From Christensenella sp. (GTDB taxonomy: Bacteria; Bacillota; Clostridia; Christensenellales; Maliibacteriaceae), in the NCBI GenBank assembly GCA_019420085.1, contig JAHZHV010000194.1:1-19824 (forward strand): a stretch of 19,824 bases of DNA, in the 5' to 3' direction. Shown piece after piece: positions 1-6,484 of the stretch. Position numbers and translations under genes: made by a program. How positions within the stretch are numbered: the stretch's first letter is position 1; each line of letters begins with the position of its first letter. The notes beneath the pieces were generated by a model that made no database searches, was not told the DNA's origin, and saw nothing but the letters and a program-made list of their open reading frames with translations.

Positions 1-1294
1 ACTGCCACGATCCCAAAAAGGCAAACTGCTCCAGCATCTTACCCGGTGCATTGTTCTGCTTGCTGCGCTTACTGCCCACATAGCTTAAGAACCAGGGATA
101 CTCGCCGTAGGACGTCCTCTTAATCGACGCTTCAATCGAATTGCCGTTCCGGTCGTTCAATCCGGTCTCAAAACTGTAAAAGTTTTCCTCTTTGCGCAGT
201 TTTCCTTCCGCGACAGCGTCCGCATAACTGTGTTTCAGCGTCTCGATGACCTGCTGCGGGGGTACCTGCTCCTGACCGGTCATCAGTGCATTCAAAATCG
301 TCAGCGTTTTCATCGGCAGCTTGACAAATCCGTCAACCTGCGCCGGCACGTCTTCATATGGCTGCACCATCTGCGCAGGCGTATTATCCGTGTCCCACAT
401 CGGCATGGGGCGCACAATCACCAGCGTCTGCGGCACGCCGCCCATAATTGTCTCTTCAAAATCCAGGAACTCCGGCATCGCCTGCAAAAACGCCTTCATC
501 TTTGCAAATCCGTACCGTTCCCGCGTCATCCCCCTGTCGTTGAGCAGCTTGCTGACCGTGGCCATATGCAGCTTTTCGTTCAAAGGCAGCGCTTCCTGTA
601 AAACACGGTATACTTCGCGCTTATCCTGATCCGTCAATGTCCCCGCACTTTGCGCGGAAGGCACCGTATCCCGACGCTGTACACCCTCTTTCAAAGAAAA
701 CGTCAAATGCCAGGGCCGCATATTCTCATACAGGCTTGGCACCAGGACAATCTGTGCCATCGGCGTGTCAAACGCAAGTTTCCCTTCATGCGCCTGAAGC
801 GTATCGCGCGCCCGTTCAAAGCAAATGCGCAGCTGTTCGTACGCCTCCTCGTTGTTCTGACCTGTCATATTGGCATAGGCGTACAGCGTCTTTGCCGGAA
901 TATTAATCAGATCCGCAAACGCACCCTGCAATAATCCTTCCGACGGCCGCTGCGCATCGCATTCTATGTGCGCCGTCTCCGGTACATTGTCATGCGCCTG
1001 TGCGGCAGAACAATCCTGCTGTACCTGGTGTATCTGCATCGCGGACGCGCCCTCATTTTCCCATGCAAGCAGCGTCACGCTCTGATGAACGTATTCGCCG
1101 ATGTGCATATCTTCCACGGCAATAAACTCCGGACAATCCAAATACATGTTTTTTGCCTTTGCATATCCATACTTAGAAGCAGACACACCGTTTTGTGCAA
1201 GATAACTGGACATCTGTGCCATCATGCACGTTTCCCCGACCGCATAATGCTTGCGCAGCAATGCATACAGTTCCTGTTTTTCCTGCGTCGTCAT
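1..1294 (-). CDS. Partial protein with two LOTUS/OST-HTH-like winged-helix segments, possibly DUF3825-like C-terminal part
   Basis: The frame is open from an ATG at 1294 to the left edge (431 codons, C-terminus missing). A GGAGGGG ribosome binding site lies 7 nt before the ATG. Residues about 5-65 and 223-285 are similar to each other. Both read like a LOTUS/OST-HTH winged helix, ending in YGYAKAKNMYLDCPEF (residues 42-57) and YGFAKMKAFLQAMPEF (261-276). Each is followed by a second related module: residues 125-200 contain IPAKTLYAYANMTGQ, and 322-405 contain LPMKTLTILNALMTGQ. So the whole unit appears to be duplicated. The stretch with FETGLNDRNG and YPWFLSYVG (375-406) resembles what I recall of DUF3825, a family often joined to OST-HTH domains; this is inference. 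LOTUS domains in other proteins bind RNA, so an RNA-related cytoplasmic role is plausible but unproven. The gene follows tRNA-Val on the same strand and has its own promoter. Confidence 0.85.
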   Translation of the reverse strand, partial: MTTQEKQELYALLRKHYAVGETCMMAQMSSYLAQNGVSASKYGYAKAKNMYLDCPEFIAVEDMHIGEYVHQSVTLLAWENEGASAMQIHQVQQDCSAAQAHDNVPETAHIECDAQRPSEGLLQGAFADLINIPAKTLYAYANMTGQNNEEAYEQLRICFERARDTLQAHEGKLAFDTPMAQIVLVPSLYENMRPWHLTFSLKEGVQRRDTVPSAQSAGTLTDQDKREVYRVLQEALPLNEKLHMATVSKLLNDRGMTRERYGFAKMKAFLQAMPEFLDFEETIMGGVPQTLVIVRPMPMWDTDNTPAQMVQPYEDVPAQVDGFVKLPMKTLTILNALMTGQEQVPPQQVIETLKHSYADAVAEGKLRKEENFYSFETGLNDRNGNSIEASIKRTSYGEYPWFLSYVGSKRSKQNNAPGKMLEQFAFLGSWQ

Positions 1295-1321
1295 CTGAAC
1301 ACCCCTCCTGCCTTTGCTTCT

Positions 1322-1350
1322 ATCATAAACATCATCTTATCCATACGCAA
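1322..1350 (-). promoter_or_regulatory. Promoter for the LOTUS-like gene
   Basis: On the minus strand, a -35 element TTGCGT (1350-1345) is followed after 17 nt by a -10 element TATGAT (1327-1322). It lies between the tRNA terminator and the ribosome binding site of the gene starting at 1294. This suggests the gene is transcribed independently of the tRNA. Confidence 0.5.
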
Positions 1351-1361
1351 TCCGTTTTTTC

Positions 1362-1397
1362 AAAAAAAATCTCCCTGCTTCGTTTGAAGCAGGGAGA
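1362..1397 (-). terminator. Rho-independent terminator of tRNA-Val
   Basis: A perfect 12-bp stem (1370-1381 with 1386-1397) and a 4-nt loop are followed on the minus strand by eight T residues (1369-1362). It begins 7 nt after the 3' end of the tRNA, so it should end the tRNA transcript. Confidence 0.92.
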
Positions 1398-1403
1398 CTG
1401 CAG

Positions 1404-1477
1404 TGGATCCAAATGGACTCGAACCATCGGCCTCTACGATGTCAACGTAGCGCTCTAACCAGCTGAGCTATGGATCC
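1404..1477 (-). tRNA. tRNA-Val (anticodon GAC)
   Basis: This is a 74-nt cloverleaf on the minus strand. The acceptor stem is GGATCCA with TGGATCC, followed by discriminator base A. The D arm contains AGCTGGTTA. The anticodon stem CTACG/CGTAG encloses the loop TTGACAT, so the anticodon is GAC, which reads GUC and GUU valine codons. The T arm contains TTCGAGT. The CCA end is not encoded: the discriminator is followed by CTG, so CCA must be added after transcription. A promoter lies just upstream and a terminator just downstream, so this looks like a single-tRNA transcription unit. Confidence 0.96.
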
Positions 1478-1495
1478 GTAACTTGCGACCTCTTT

Positions 1496-1523
1496 ATTAT
1501 ACACGATCATGCGTATTTTGCAA
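1496..1523 (-). promoter_or_regulatory. Promoter of tRNA-Val
   Basis: On the minus strand, -35 TTGCAA (1523-1518) is followed by a 16-nt spacer and a consensus -10 TATAAT (1501-1496). The -10 element sits 18 nt before the tRNA 5' end, which leaves a short 5' leader for RNase P to remove. Confidence 0.8.
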
Positions 1524-1603
1524 GCAGAAATTTCAAAAACTTTACGATACGCCTGCAAACAAACGCAAATACAAAAATAAGCTGTCCAATCCGGCCGATT
1601 CAA

Positions 1604-1632
1604 TTGAAGCGCATGCGTCATTTCAGTATAAT
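1604..1632 (+). promoter_or_regulatory. Promoter of the DUF4364 gene
   Basis: -35 TTGAAG (1604-1609), a 17-nt spacer and a consensus -10 TATAAT (1627-1632) give a start near 1639. This rules out start codons further upstream in the same frame and supports the TTG start at 1663. Confidence 0.82.
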
Positions 1633-1662
1633 AAAGACAGATCAATCGGGAGGAATCACGAC

Positions 1663-2193
1663 TTGTCTGCCGTACCTTTATCACAAAAACTGATCGTCCT
1701 TTGCCTGCTGGATCGATGCAAACATCCCCTTACAGCACAGCAGCTGGACATTTACATGGTTGAAAATCATTGGAGCGACTACATGCTCCTGCAGCAGCTC
1801 AAATGTGAATTGCAGGAAGCGGAATTTGTCACGGTATCGCCGTCGGCTCCGCACTTTTTCATGCTGGCGCCGCGGGGGCGTGACGCACTGGCGCTGTTTA
1901 TCAGCCGTATTCCACCATATCTGCGTCGCCAGGTAGAAGATTTTGTCTCCAAAAACCAGGACCGGATGCTGCGGGAAAGCACGGTATTCACCCAAATCCG
2001 GCAGCAGGATGACGGCGCCTATCTTTTGCAGCTGCGCCTGTTTGAAGGGCAGCATATGGCAATGGAACTGAATCTTCGCATTGCAACCCGTCAGGAAGCA
2101 GAGGTCATGCAGGAACGCTTCTGTGCACAGGCACAGACGCTGCATCAGCAGATTCTGGCTTTTCATCCCAACGATCGAAAAGATCGCATCTGA
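1663..2193 (+). CDS. DUF4364 family protein (putative winged-helix regulator)
   Basis: The product is 176 aa and starts at TTG 1663. An upstream GGGAGG (1648-1653) serves as ribosome binding site, and a sigma-A promoter ends at 1632, so the longer open frame beginning at 1483 cannot be translated from this message. The N-terminal 60 residues (LSQKLIVLCLLDRCKHPLTA, then the region around YMLLQQLKCELQEAEFV) have the helix-rich pattern of the winged-helix part of DUF4364 proteins, which are common in Clostridia. The middle contains PRGRDALALFISRIP, followed by a beta-rich region and a long C-terminal helix. The family has no established function; a DNA-binding role is inference from the fold. 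The gene stands alone, divergent from tRNA-Val and convergent with coaBC. Confidence 0.85.
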   Translation: MSAVPLSQKLIVLCLLDRCKHPLTAQQLDIYMVENHWSDYMLLQQLKCELQEAEFVTVSPSAPHFFMLAPRGRDALALFISRIPPYLRRQVEDFVSKNQDRMLRESTVFTQIRQQDDGAYLLQLRLFEGQHMAMELNLRIATRQEAEVMQERFCAQAQTLHQQILAFHPNDRKDRI

Positions 2194-2203
2194 TGTATCC
2201 ATC

Positions 2204-2246
2204 AAAAAACGTGAGCGCTTTGGCGGCAAAGCGCTCACGTTTTTTC
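2204..2246. terminator. Bidirectional terminator between the DUF4364 gene and coaBC
   Basis: A perfect 13-bp stem (2209-2221 with 2228-2240) and a 6-nt loop are flanked by an A tract on the left and a T tract on the right. It can therefore terminate the DUF4364 transcript on the plus strand and the yicC-coaBC operon on the minus strand. Confidence 0.93.
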
Positions 2247-2248
2247 TT

Positions 2249-3454
2249 TTATTTCTGCTCCCGGCTGCGTGCCTCACTTTTTTCAAGCGCCAATGCAACC
2301 AGACGCCGTGCGACCTCGTCCTTATCCATCAGCGGCCACTGCTGCGCACCGTCATCGCTGATTACCGTTACGATGTTTGTCGCCACATCAAATCCCGCCC
2401 CCGGCTGTGTGACATCGTTCAATACCATCATATCCAGGTTCTTGCGGCGCATCTTTTCCAGCGCATGCTCCATGCAGTCATACGTCTCTGCCGCAAACCC
2501 GACCAAAAACTGATGCTTCTTGGCTGCGCCAAGGGTGCCCAGCACATCGGGCGTACTTTGCAGATGCAGCGTCAGCGCATCTTTCTTATGCAGTTTCTGT
2601 GCATACGTCTGATCCGGCGTGTAATCCGCCGGTGCGGCCGCCTTAAATACGATATCCGTATCTGCGAATACGTTTTGTGCCTCATGCAGCATCTGCGCCG
2701 TGGATTCCACGCCAATCACCCGCACACCACGCGGTGGTTCCAGTGCGCAGGGACCGCTGATCAGCGTCACCTGTGCGCCGCAATACGCAGCGGCCCGTGC
2801 AATCGCATAGCCCATCCGTCCGCTGGAGCGATTTGATAAAAAGCGTACGGGATCGATTGCCTCCCGTGTAGGGCCCGCCGTCACCAGAATTCGCTTGCCC
2901 GCACCCGGTCCGTCCTTTCCAAGGATCTGAAAAATTTCCTGTGCAATCTGTGCCGGCTCACACATGCGTCCCGTCCCGATCACGCCGCAGGCAAGATCAC
3001 CGTCGGCCGGTCCGATCATGTGCATGCCCCGCTGCTGCAATGTGCGCACATTCTGCTGCGTGGCAGGATTGTTCCACATCACCTCGTTCATGGCGGGCAC
3101 AAACGCAACCGGCGCGCGTGCCGCCAGCAGGATATTGGACAGAAGGTCATCTGCGATCCCGCAGGCGGCCTTGGCCAGTATATTTCCGGTCGCAGGCGCA
3201 ACGACAATCGCGTCATACTGCTGGGCAAGCACAATGTGCAGCGGAGATGTCTCCTGTGAAAAGAGCGCTGCGTCGTCATATACGGGGTTTTTGCTCAGAA
3301 TTCCAAGCGTCAGCGGCGTCAAAAACGATTTGGCATGTTCCGTCATGACGCAGGTGACATCTACATCATTTTTCACCAGCAGCCGTACAAGTTCCGCACA
3401 TTTATAGGCCGCAATTCCCCCGCAAACGCCCAATACCACGCGCTTTTTATCCAT
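2249..3454 (-). CDS. coaBC: Bifunctional phosphopantothenoylcysteine decarboxylase / phosphopantothenate-cysteine ligase
   Basis: The 401-aa length is typical of CoaBC. The enzyme couples cysteine to 4'-phosphopantothenate and then decarboxylates the product to 4'-phosphopantetheine, in cytosolic coenzyme A synthesis. The CoaC half (about 1-180) has the flavin-binding start GVCGGIAAYK, the catalytic His in SPLHIVLA (His73), the PAMN motif (120-123) and the active Cys in GDLACG (Cys156). The CoaB half (about 187-395) starts RILVTAGPTREAIDPVRFL, continues with SNRSSGRMGYAIA, and has the conserved PADY and KLHKKD lysines (276-292). GAAAGGAG stands upstream of the ATG. It is the last gene of the yicC operon: a strong terminator follows, so priA and def are not cotranscribed as they are in Bacillus. 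Confidence 0.97.
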   Translation of the reverse strand: MDKKRVVLGVCGGIAAYKCAELVRLLVKNDVDVTCVMTEHAKSFLTPLTLGILSKNPVYDDAALFSQETSPLHIVLAQQYDAIVVAPATGNILAKAACGIADDLLSNILLAARAPVAFVPAMNEVMWNNPATQQNVRTLQQRGMHMIGPADGDLACGVIGTGRMCEPAQIAQEIFQILGKDGPGAGKRILVTAGPTREAIDPVRFLSNRSSGRMGYAIARAAAYCGAQVTLISGPCALEPPRGVRVIGVESTAQMLHEAQNVFADTDIVFKAAAPADYTPDQTYAQKLHKKDALTLHLQSTPDVLGTLGAAKKHQFLVGFAAETYDCMEHALEKMRRKNLDMMVLNDVTQPGAGFDVATNIVTVISDDGAQQWPLMDKDEVARRLVALALEKSEARSREQK

Positions 3455-3474
3455 ACATCGACTCTCCTTTCAAA

Positions 3475-3551
3475 AACGCCGCCGCAAAAAACCGGTGCAA
3501 TGCAGAATCTTCCATCTGCACCTGTCCGACACGGCTTTTCGCAGCGGCGTT
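3475..3551 (-). repeat. Long inverted repeat / mRNA hairpin between rpoZ and coaBC
   Basis: As minus-strand RNA, 3551-3532 can pair with 3494-3475 over 20 bp (17 Watson-Crick and 3 G-U pairs). Inside is a second small hairpin, GGTGCA (3522-3517) with TGCACC (3499-3494), which is followed by GG and six T. The inner hairpin alone looks like a terminator. The outer stem would take up its T tract and lies only a few nt before the coaBC ribosome binding site. It could be an intercistronic processing, stability or attenuation element; which of these is not known. Confidence 0.65.
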
Positions 3552-3573
3552 TCGTTACCGTTTTGATTTTGCG

Positions 3574-3774
3574 TTACTCTTCATCCCTGCGGTAATGCAC
3601 CATATCCTCTGCAATCTCCTCCACAGCAGCTGCAACCGGATACTGTGCGCTTGCCGAATCAGACAGCACGCGGCTGCCATCCACAATCTGGCGCGCCCGC
3701 TTTGCCGTTTCCACCGTCAGCGTATAGCGGCAATCTACTTTTTCCATTAAATCATCAAGCGGCGGATAAATCAT
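3574..3774 (-). CDS. rpoZ: DNA-directed RNA polymerase subunit omega
   Basis: This 66-aa protein matches omega: MIYPPLDDLMEKVDCRYTLT at the N-terminus, then the conserved AKRARQIVDGS helix (residues 25-35) and an acidic tail. Omega helps assemble and stabilise the beta' subunit of RNA polymerase. Its start codon overlaps the gmk stop (ATGA), which implies translational coupling. The position directly after gmk is the standard Firmicutes order. The length is normal for Gram-positive omega. Confidence 0.95.
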   Translation of the reverse strand: MIYPPLDDLMEKVDCRYTLTVETAKRARQIVDGSRVLSDSASAQYPVAAAVEEIAEDMVHYRRDEE

Positions 3775-4391
3775 ACTTCCTCAACCTCCAACAGCTGTTT
3801 ACACATGGTTTGTTTTCTTGCCATACGGCACGCTTCCGCAGTCAGAATTGCATCCGTCTGCCGCACAGCATCTTCCAACTCATCATTGATGACAAGATAA
3901 TCATACTGCGGCATATACGCAAGCTCAGCCTGCGCCGCTGCACAGCGTGTCGCAAGCGACGCTTCGCTCTCTGTGCCGCGTCCTGCAAGTCTGCTGCGCA
4001 ACACTTCAAGCGACGGCGGTACAACAAAGACAAGTACCGCTTCGGGGAAAATCCGTTTGACATTCAACGCGCCCTGAATATCAATCTCAAGCAACAGATT
4101 GTCTCCGTTGGCAATCGTATCGCGCACAAAGGAAATCGGCGTGCCATAACAGTTCCCATAGACCTGCGCCCATTCCAGGAACTGTCCCTGCTGCTGCATC
4201 TGTGCAAATTCCTCATGCGTCTTAAAAAAATAGTGCACACCGTCAATTTCCCCTTCACGCGGTGCGCGCGTGGTGGCGGAAACAGACAGTTTTAACGCCG
4301 GACGCATCTGGCGCAGCGCGCGGCAAACGGTACCCTTGCCTGCGCCGGACGGGCCGGAAATCACCAGCAATACACCAGAGCCGTTACTCAT
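3771..4391 (-). CDS. gmk: Guanylate kinase
   Basis: The enzyme phosphorylates GMP to GDP with ATP in the cytosol. From the ATG at 4391 the product is 206 aa, the usual length. The P-loop is GPSGAGKGT (13-21). The GMP-binding segment SVSATTRAPREGEIDGVHYF follows (36-55), then ANGDNLLLEIDIQGA and the lid region with RLAGRGTES. An upstream in-frame extension of 32 residues is possible but lacks family similarity and would lie within remA. The chosen ATG overlaps the remA stop (ATGAGTAA). AGGAGG lies directly against the ATG, an unusually short spacing, so coupling to remA translation is likely. The gene overlaps rpoZ by 4 nt. Confidence 0.96.
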   Translation of the reverse strand: MSNGSGVLLVISGPSGAGKGTVCRALRQMRPALKLSVSATTRAPREGEIDGVHYFFKTHEEFAQMQQQGQFLEWAQVYGNCYGTPISFVRDTIANGDNLLLEIDIQGALNVKRIFPEAVLVFVVPPSLEVLRSRLAGRGTESEASLATRCAAAQAELAYMPQYDYLVINDELEDAVRQTDAILTAEACRMARKQTMCKQLLEVEEV

Positions 4392-4650
4392 CCTCCTGCC
4401 CTGCGCTTTCCCGCACACCCAAACGGTTTGCCACCGTCTCGGGCTGCACGGCAGATAAAATAACATGTCCGCTGTCTGTAAAGACAACTGCCCGCGTGCG
4501 CCTTCCGTACGTCGCGTCGATCAGAACACATCTATCCCTTGCCTCCTGAATTGCACGCTTGATCGGCGCCGATTCAGGACTGACAATCGCAATGATCCGC
4601 TCGGCACTGACGATATTGCCAAAACCGATATTCACAAGCCGGACTGCCAT
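4384..4650 (-). CDS. remA: Extracellular matrix regulator RemA-like (DUF370 / YlzA)
   Basis: The product is 88 aa, starting MAVRLVNIGFGNIVSAERII and containing SPESAPIKRAIQEARDR and the ATYGRRTRAVVFTDSGHV core with its conserved arginines. This is the DUF370/RemA family. In Bacillus subtilis RemA is a DNA-binding activator of matrix and osmoprotection genes; the targets here are unknown. The start is the ATG at 4650, 9 nt after GGGAG. An in-frame GTG two codons earlier (4656) is less likely. The gene sits 18 nt after the yicC stop and its end overlaps the gmk start. Its position between yicC and gmk is highly conserved in Firmicutes. Confidence 0.95.
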   Translation of the reverse strand: MAVRLVNIGFGNIVSAERIIAIVSPESAPIKRAIQEARDRCVLIDATYGRRTRAVVFTDSGHVILSAVQPETVANRLGVRESAGQEDE

Positions 4651-4668
4651 AAACACACGCTCCCTTCC

Positions 4669-5550
4669 TTACTCCAGATTCTGCACCTGTTCCCGAATTT
4701 TCTCGATCTGACTTTTGGCCTGCACGACCATATTGGCAATGTCCAGATCGGATGACTTGGAGCCAATGGTATTAATTTCACGATTCATTTCCTGCACCAG
4801 GAAATCCAGCTTTCTGCCGATTCCCGGCTGTGTGCTGCAGAGGATGTCACGCATCTGCTGCAGATGGCTTTGCAGCCGCACCAACTCTTCGGTAATGCTG
4901 CCGCGTTCCACGATCAAAACGACTTCCTGTTCCAGCCGTTCGGCGTCAAAGCGCACATTTTCCAGAAGTTCCGCTAACTTCTGCTGCATGCGCTGGCGCG
5001 TCTCCTGCTGAATCTGCGGCGCACGCGCGCGAATTTGTTCCACAATCTGCGACACAGTATCGCAGCGCATACACAAATCCTCCGCCAGACGTTCACCTTC
5101 TGTCCTGCGCATCTGAACCAGTTCCTGCAATGCCTGCTGCATCGCCTGCTGCGCAAGCATGGACTGTGCATCCCGATCCTCCGGCGCATCCTGCTGCGTA
5201 ATCACATCCGGCATACGCATTAAAACCGACGCTGTCATGTCGTTTCGAATACCGCAGCGGGCACACAGCGTCTGCGCCGCAGCTACATAACTTTGTGCCA
5301 GTGCCTCGTCGCAGCGAATGCTGTGCGCATCCTCACGTCTATTTTGATATGTGACAAAAACATCTACATGACCGCGGCTGAGCGTCTGCTGCATCTGCTT
5401 GCGCAGCGCATCTTCCGCATATCCCAACGCCTTTGGCAGGCGAAATGCAACATCCAGATAGCGATGATTGACCGCACGAAGCTCAATGGTCACCTCGCGG
5501 CCATCCGCACACGCGGTACCGCTTCCGTACCCCGTCATACTAAAAGCCAT
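4669..5550 (-). CDS. yicC: YicC/YloC family endoribonuclease
   Basis: This 293-aa protein starts with the family signature MAFSMTGYGSG. It has ELRAVNHRYLDVAFRLP (residues 26-42) and SRGHVDVFV. It ends with the hallmark GRKLDFLVQEMNREINTIGSKSSD region (about 252-275) and a helical tail. A long helical middle (about 135-220) is predicted from the Q- and E-rich sequence. YicC proteins are endoribonucleases implicated in RNA turnover. It is the first gene of the operon, with a promoter at 5603-5631 and a purine-rich AAGGG site upstream of the ATG. The motif normally ending in DRTDVTEELVRL reads ERGSITEELVRL, a mild variation. Confidence 0.95.
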   Translation of the reverse strand: MAFSMTGYGSGTACADGREVTIELRAVNHRYLDVAFRLPKALGYAEDALRKQMQQTLSRGHVDVFVTYQNRREDAHSIRCDEALAQSYVAAAQTLCARCGIRNDMTASVLMRMPDVITQQDAPEDRDAQSMLAQQAMQQALQELVQMRRTEGERLAEDLCMRCDTVSQIVEQIRARAPQIQQETRQRMQQKLAELLENVRFDAERLEQEVVLIVERGSITEELVRLQSHLQQMRDILCSTQPGIGRKLDFLVQEMNREINTIGSKSSDLDIANMVVQAKSQIEKIREQVQNLE

Positions 5551-5579
5551 TCTATTTGCGATCCCTTTCTTTTCGATAC

Positions 5580-5589
5580 CTATCGATAG
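5580..5589. promoter_or_regulatory. 10-bp palindrome in the yicC leader
   Basis: A perfect palindrome, CTATCGATAG, lies between the yicC -10 element and its ribosome binding site. It could be an operator, but one short palindrome may also be chance. Confidence 0.25.
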
Positions 5590-5602
5590 TACCGTACATT
5601 AA

Positions 5603-5631
5603 AGTATAGCATCATTATGTCTTTGTGACAA
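5603..5631 (-). promoter_or_regulatory. Promoter of the yicC-remA-gmk-rpoZ-coaBC operon
   Basis: On the minus strand, -35 TTGTCA (5631-5626), a 17-nt spacer and -10 TATACT (5608-5603) lie about 50 nt before the yicC ATG and downstream of the 5681-5722 terminator. Confidence 0.8.
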
Positions 5632-5680
5632 GTTCATCACGCCGCATTTTCCCGCGCAGCGCCTGATTTACTGACCGCAT

Positions 5681-5722
5681 AAAAACGCGACCCCGTCTGC
5701 GGATGGCGTCACAGACGGGGTC
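5681..5722 (-). terminator. Terminator hairpin upstream of the yicC promoter
   Basis: A perfect 11-bp GC-rich stem (5689-5699 with 5712-5722) is followed on the minus strand by GCG and five T. It would end transcripts coming from the promoter at 5836-5864 and insulate the yicC operon from upstream reading. In the plus direction only TTT follows, so minus-strand function is favoured. Confidence 0.78.
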
Positions 5723-5829
5723 TTTGCCAACAGCATTGCCCTGGAAGGAGTTTGAGCTTGAAGAAGGATAAGTATCGGCAACACTGTATGTCAAAAAACG
5801 AATATTGTTCGTTTCTTTCAACTTTTCTT
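5689..5829 (-). ncRNA. Candidate structured small RNA, unidentified family
   Basis: A transcript of about 140 nt is predicted, starting after an extended -10 promoter and ending at an 11-bp terminator hairpin. Within it, AAACGAA/TTCGTTT (5796-5802 with 5808-5814) forms a 7-bp hairpin. AGTGTTGCC (5785-5777) can pair with GGCAATGCT (5740-5732) over 9 bp, including G-U pairs. No convincing protein is encoded: an ATG-started frame at 5833-5615 has no ribosome binding site and overlaps the predicted start site and the terminator. I compared it mentally with SRP RNA, 6S, T-box, SAM, TPP and c-di-GMP elements and saw no match. It could be a small RNA or a terminated leader. Confidence 0.35.
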
Positions 5830-5835
5830 GCATTC

Positions 5836-5864
5836 ATTATAGCACGCGCAATCATGCAATTCCA
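5836..5864 (-). promoter_or_regulatory. Extended -10 promoter for the candidate RNA
   Basis: On the minus strand, the extended -10 TGCTATAAT contains a consensus TATAAT at 5841-5836. A weak -35 TGGAAT (5864-5859) stands 17 nt upstream. Transcription would start near 5829 and reach the terminator at 5722-5681. Confidence 0.6.
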
Positions 5865-5905
5865 GATTTTTTTTCAAAAAAAAGCAAAAAACATGCGTAC
5901 CTTTT

Positions 5906-6460
5906 TTATTTTGCAATCAGTGTCAGTACAAGGCGCAGAATCAGACAGGCCGCGGCAATGAACGCACAGATAAACACAATGCTGCGGATATTTTCGAATT
6001 TACCCGCCGGCGGTGCATCCTGTTCCTGCATGGCCTGGCACACATCATCCTGCTGTGCAGCCGTATCCTGCTGCATATCCAAAACAACCTGCAGCAATTC
6101 ATTCATGGTTCCCGGGCTTTCCCGCACAAACAGCGCATCCGCAATCCCCTGCGCCGTCTTCGGCGTCCTGGCATAGACAACAATCCGCCCGTCTGTTTTT
6201 TTTGCAAACGCCTGCAATGCCTGCACAATAAAGGGATCCTGCATGCGCGCCGGATCATCTTCCGTAATCAACAGCACATCTGCGCGCGCAAGCGCCTGCT
6301 GATGCTGACTTTCATTTTTATTCGTCGCAACAAAGACAGGATGCATCATCGATTCAATGCTGAATCGCACCCGTGCGGCTACGCTTTGCGCATGTGAGCG
6401 TCTGGTTCCATCCGTCTGCCCTGCACAGACCACATACACATACAAAGGATCTGCCTGCAT
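5906..6460 (-). CDS. Hypothetical tail-anchored alpha/beta protein
   Basis: I do not recognise the family. From the ATG at 6460 the product is 184 aa. This start is chosen because GGAGG stands 8 nt before it; an ATG at 6484, directly after the metA stop, lacks such a site. Residues about 6-135 alternate strands and helices (PLYVYVVCAG, PVFVATN, ADVLLITEDD, GRIVVYAR), which suggests a small Rossmann-like, flavodoxin-like or TIR-like fold. A Gln/Asp-rich linker (about 129-155) follows. Residues about 159-181 form a single hydrophobic helix ending in Lys, so the protein is probably tail-anchored with the N-terminal domain in the cytosol. There is no signal peptide. It follows metA closely and may be cotranscribed with it; a link to methionine metabolism is not shown. 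Confidence 0.85.
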   Translation of the reverse strand: MQADPLYVYVVCAGQTDGTRRSHAQSVAARVRFSIESMMHPVFVATNKNESQHQQALARADVLLITEDDPARMQDPFIVQALQAFAKKTDGRIVVYARTPKTAQGIADALFVRESPGTMNELLQVVLDMQQDTAAQQDDVCQAMQEQDAPPAGKFENIRSIVFICAFIAAACLILRLVLTLIAK

Positions 6461-6484
6461 GCTGCCGTCCTCCCCGTTTTTCAT

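Noticed and set aside
1483..1662. 60-residue N-terminal extension of the DUF4364 protein
   Set aside because: The frame is open, but the promoter of this gene is at 1604-1632 and a good ribosome binding site precedes TTG 1663. The extension would also overlap the tRNA promoter.
4392..4487. 32-residue N-terminal extension of guanylate kinase
   Set aside because: It lies entirely within remA in another frame, has no family similarity, and the ATG at 4391 gives the standard length and gene overlap.
5615..5833. 72-codon minus-strand open frame upstream of yicC
   Set aside because: There is no ribosome binding site, the ATG lies at or before the predicted transcription start, and the frame runs through a terminator hairpin and the yicC promoter region. 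The translation has no family-like pattern.
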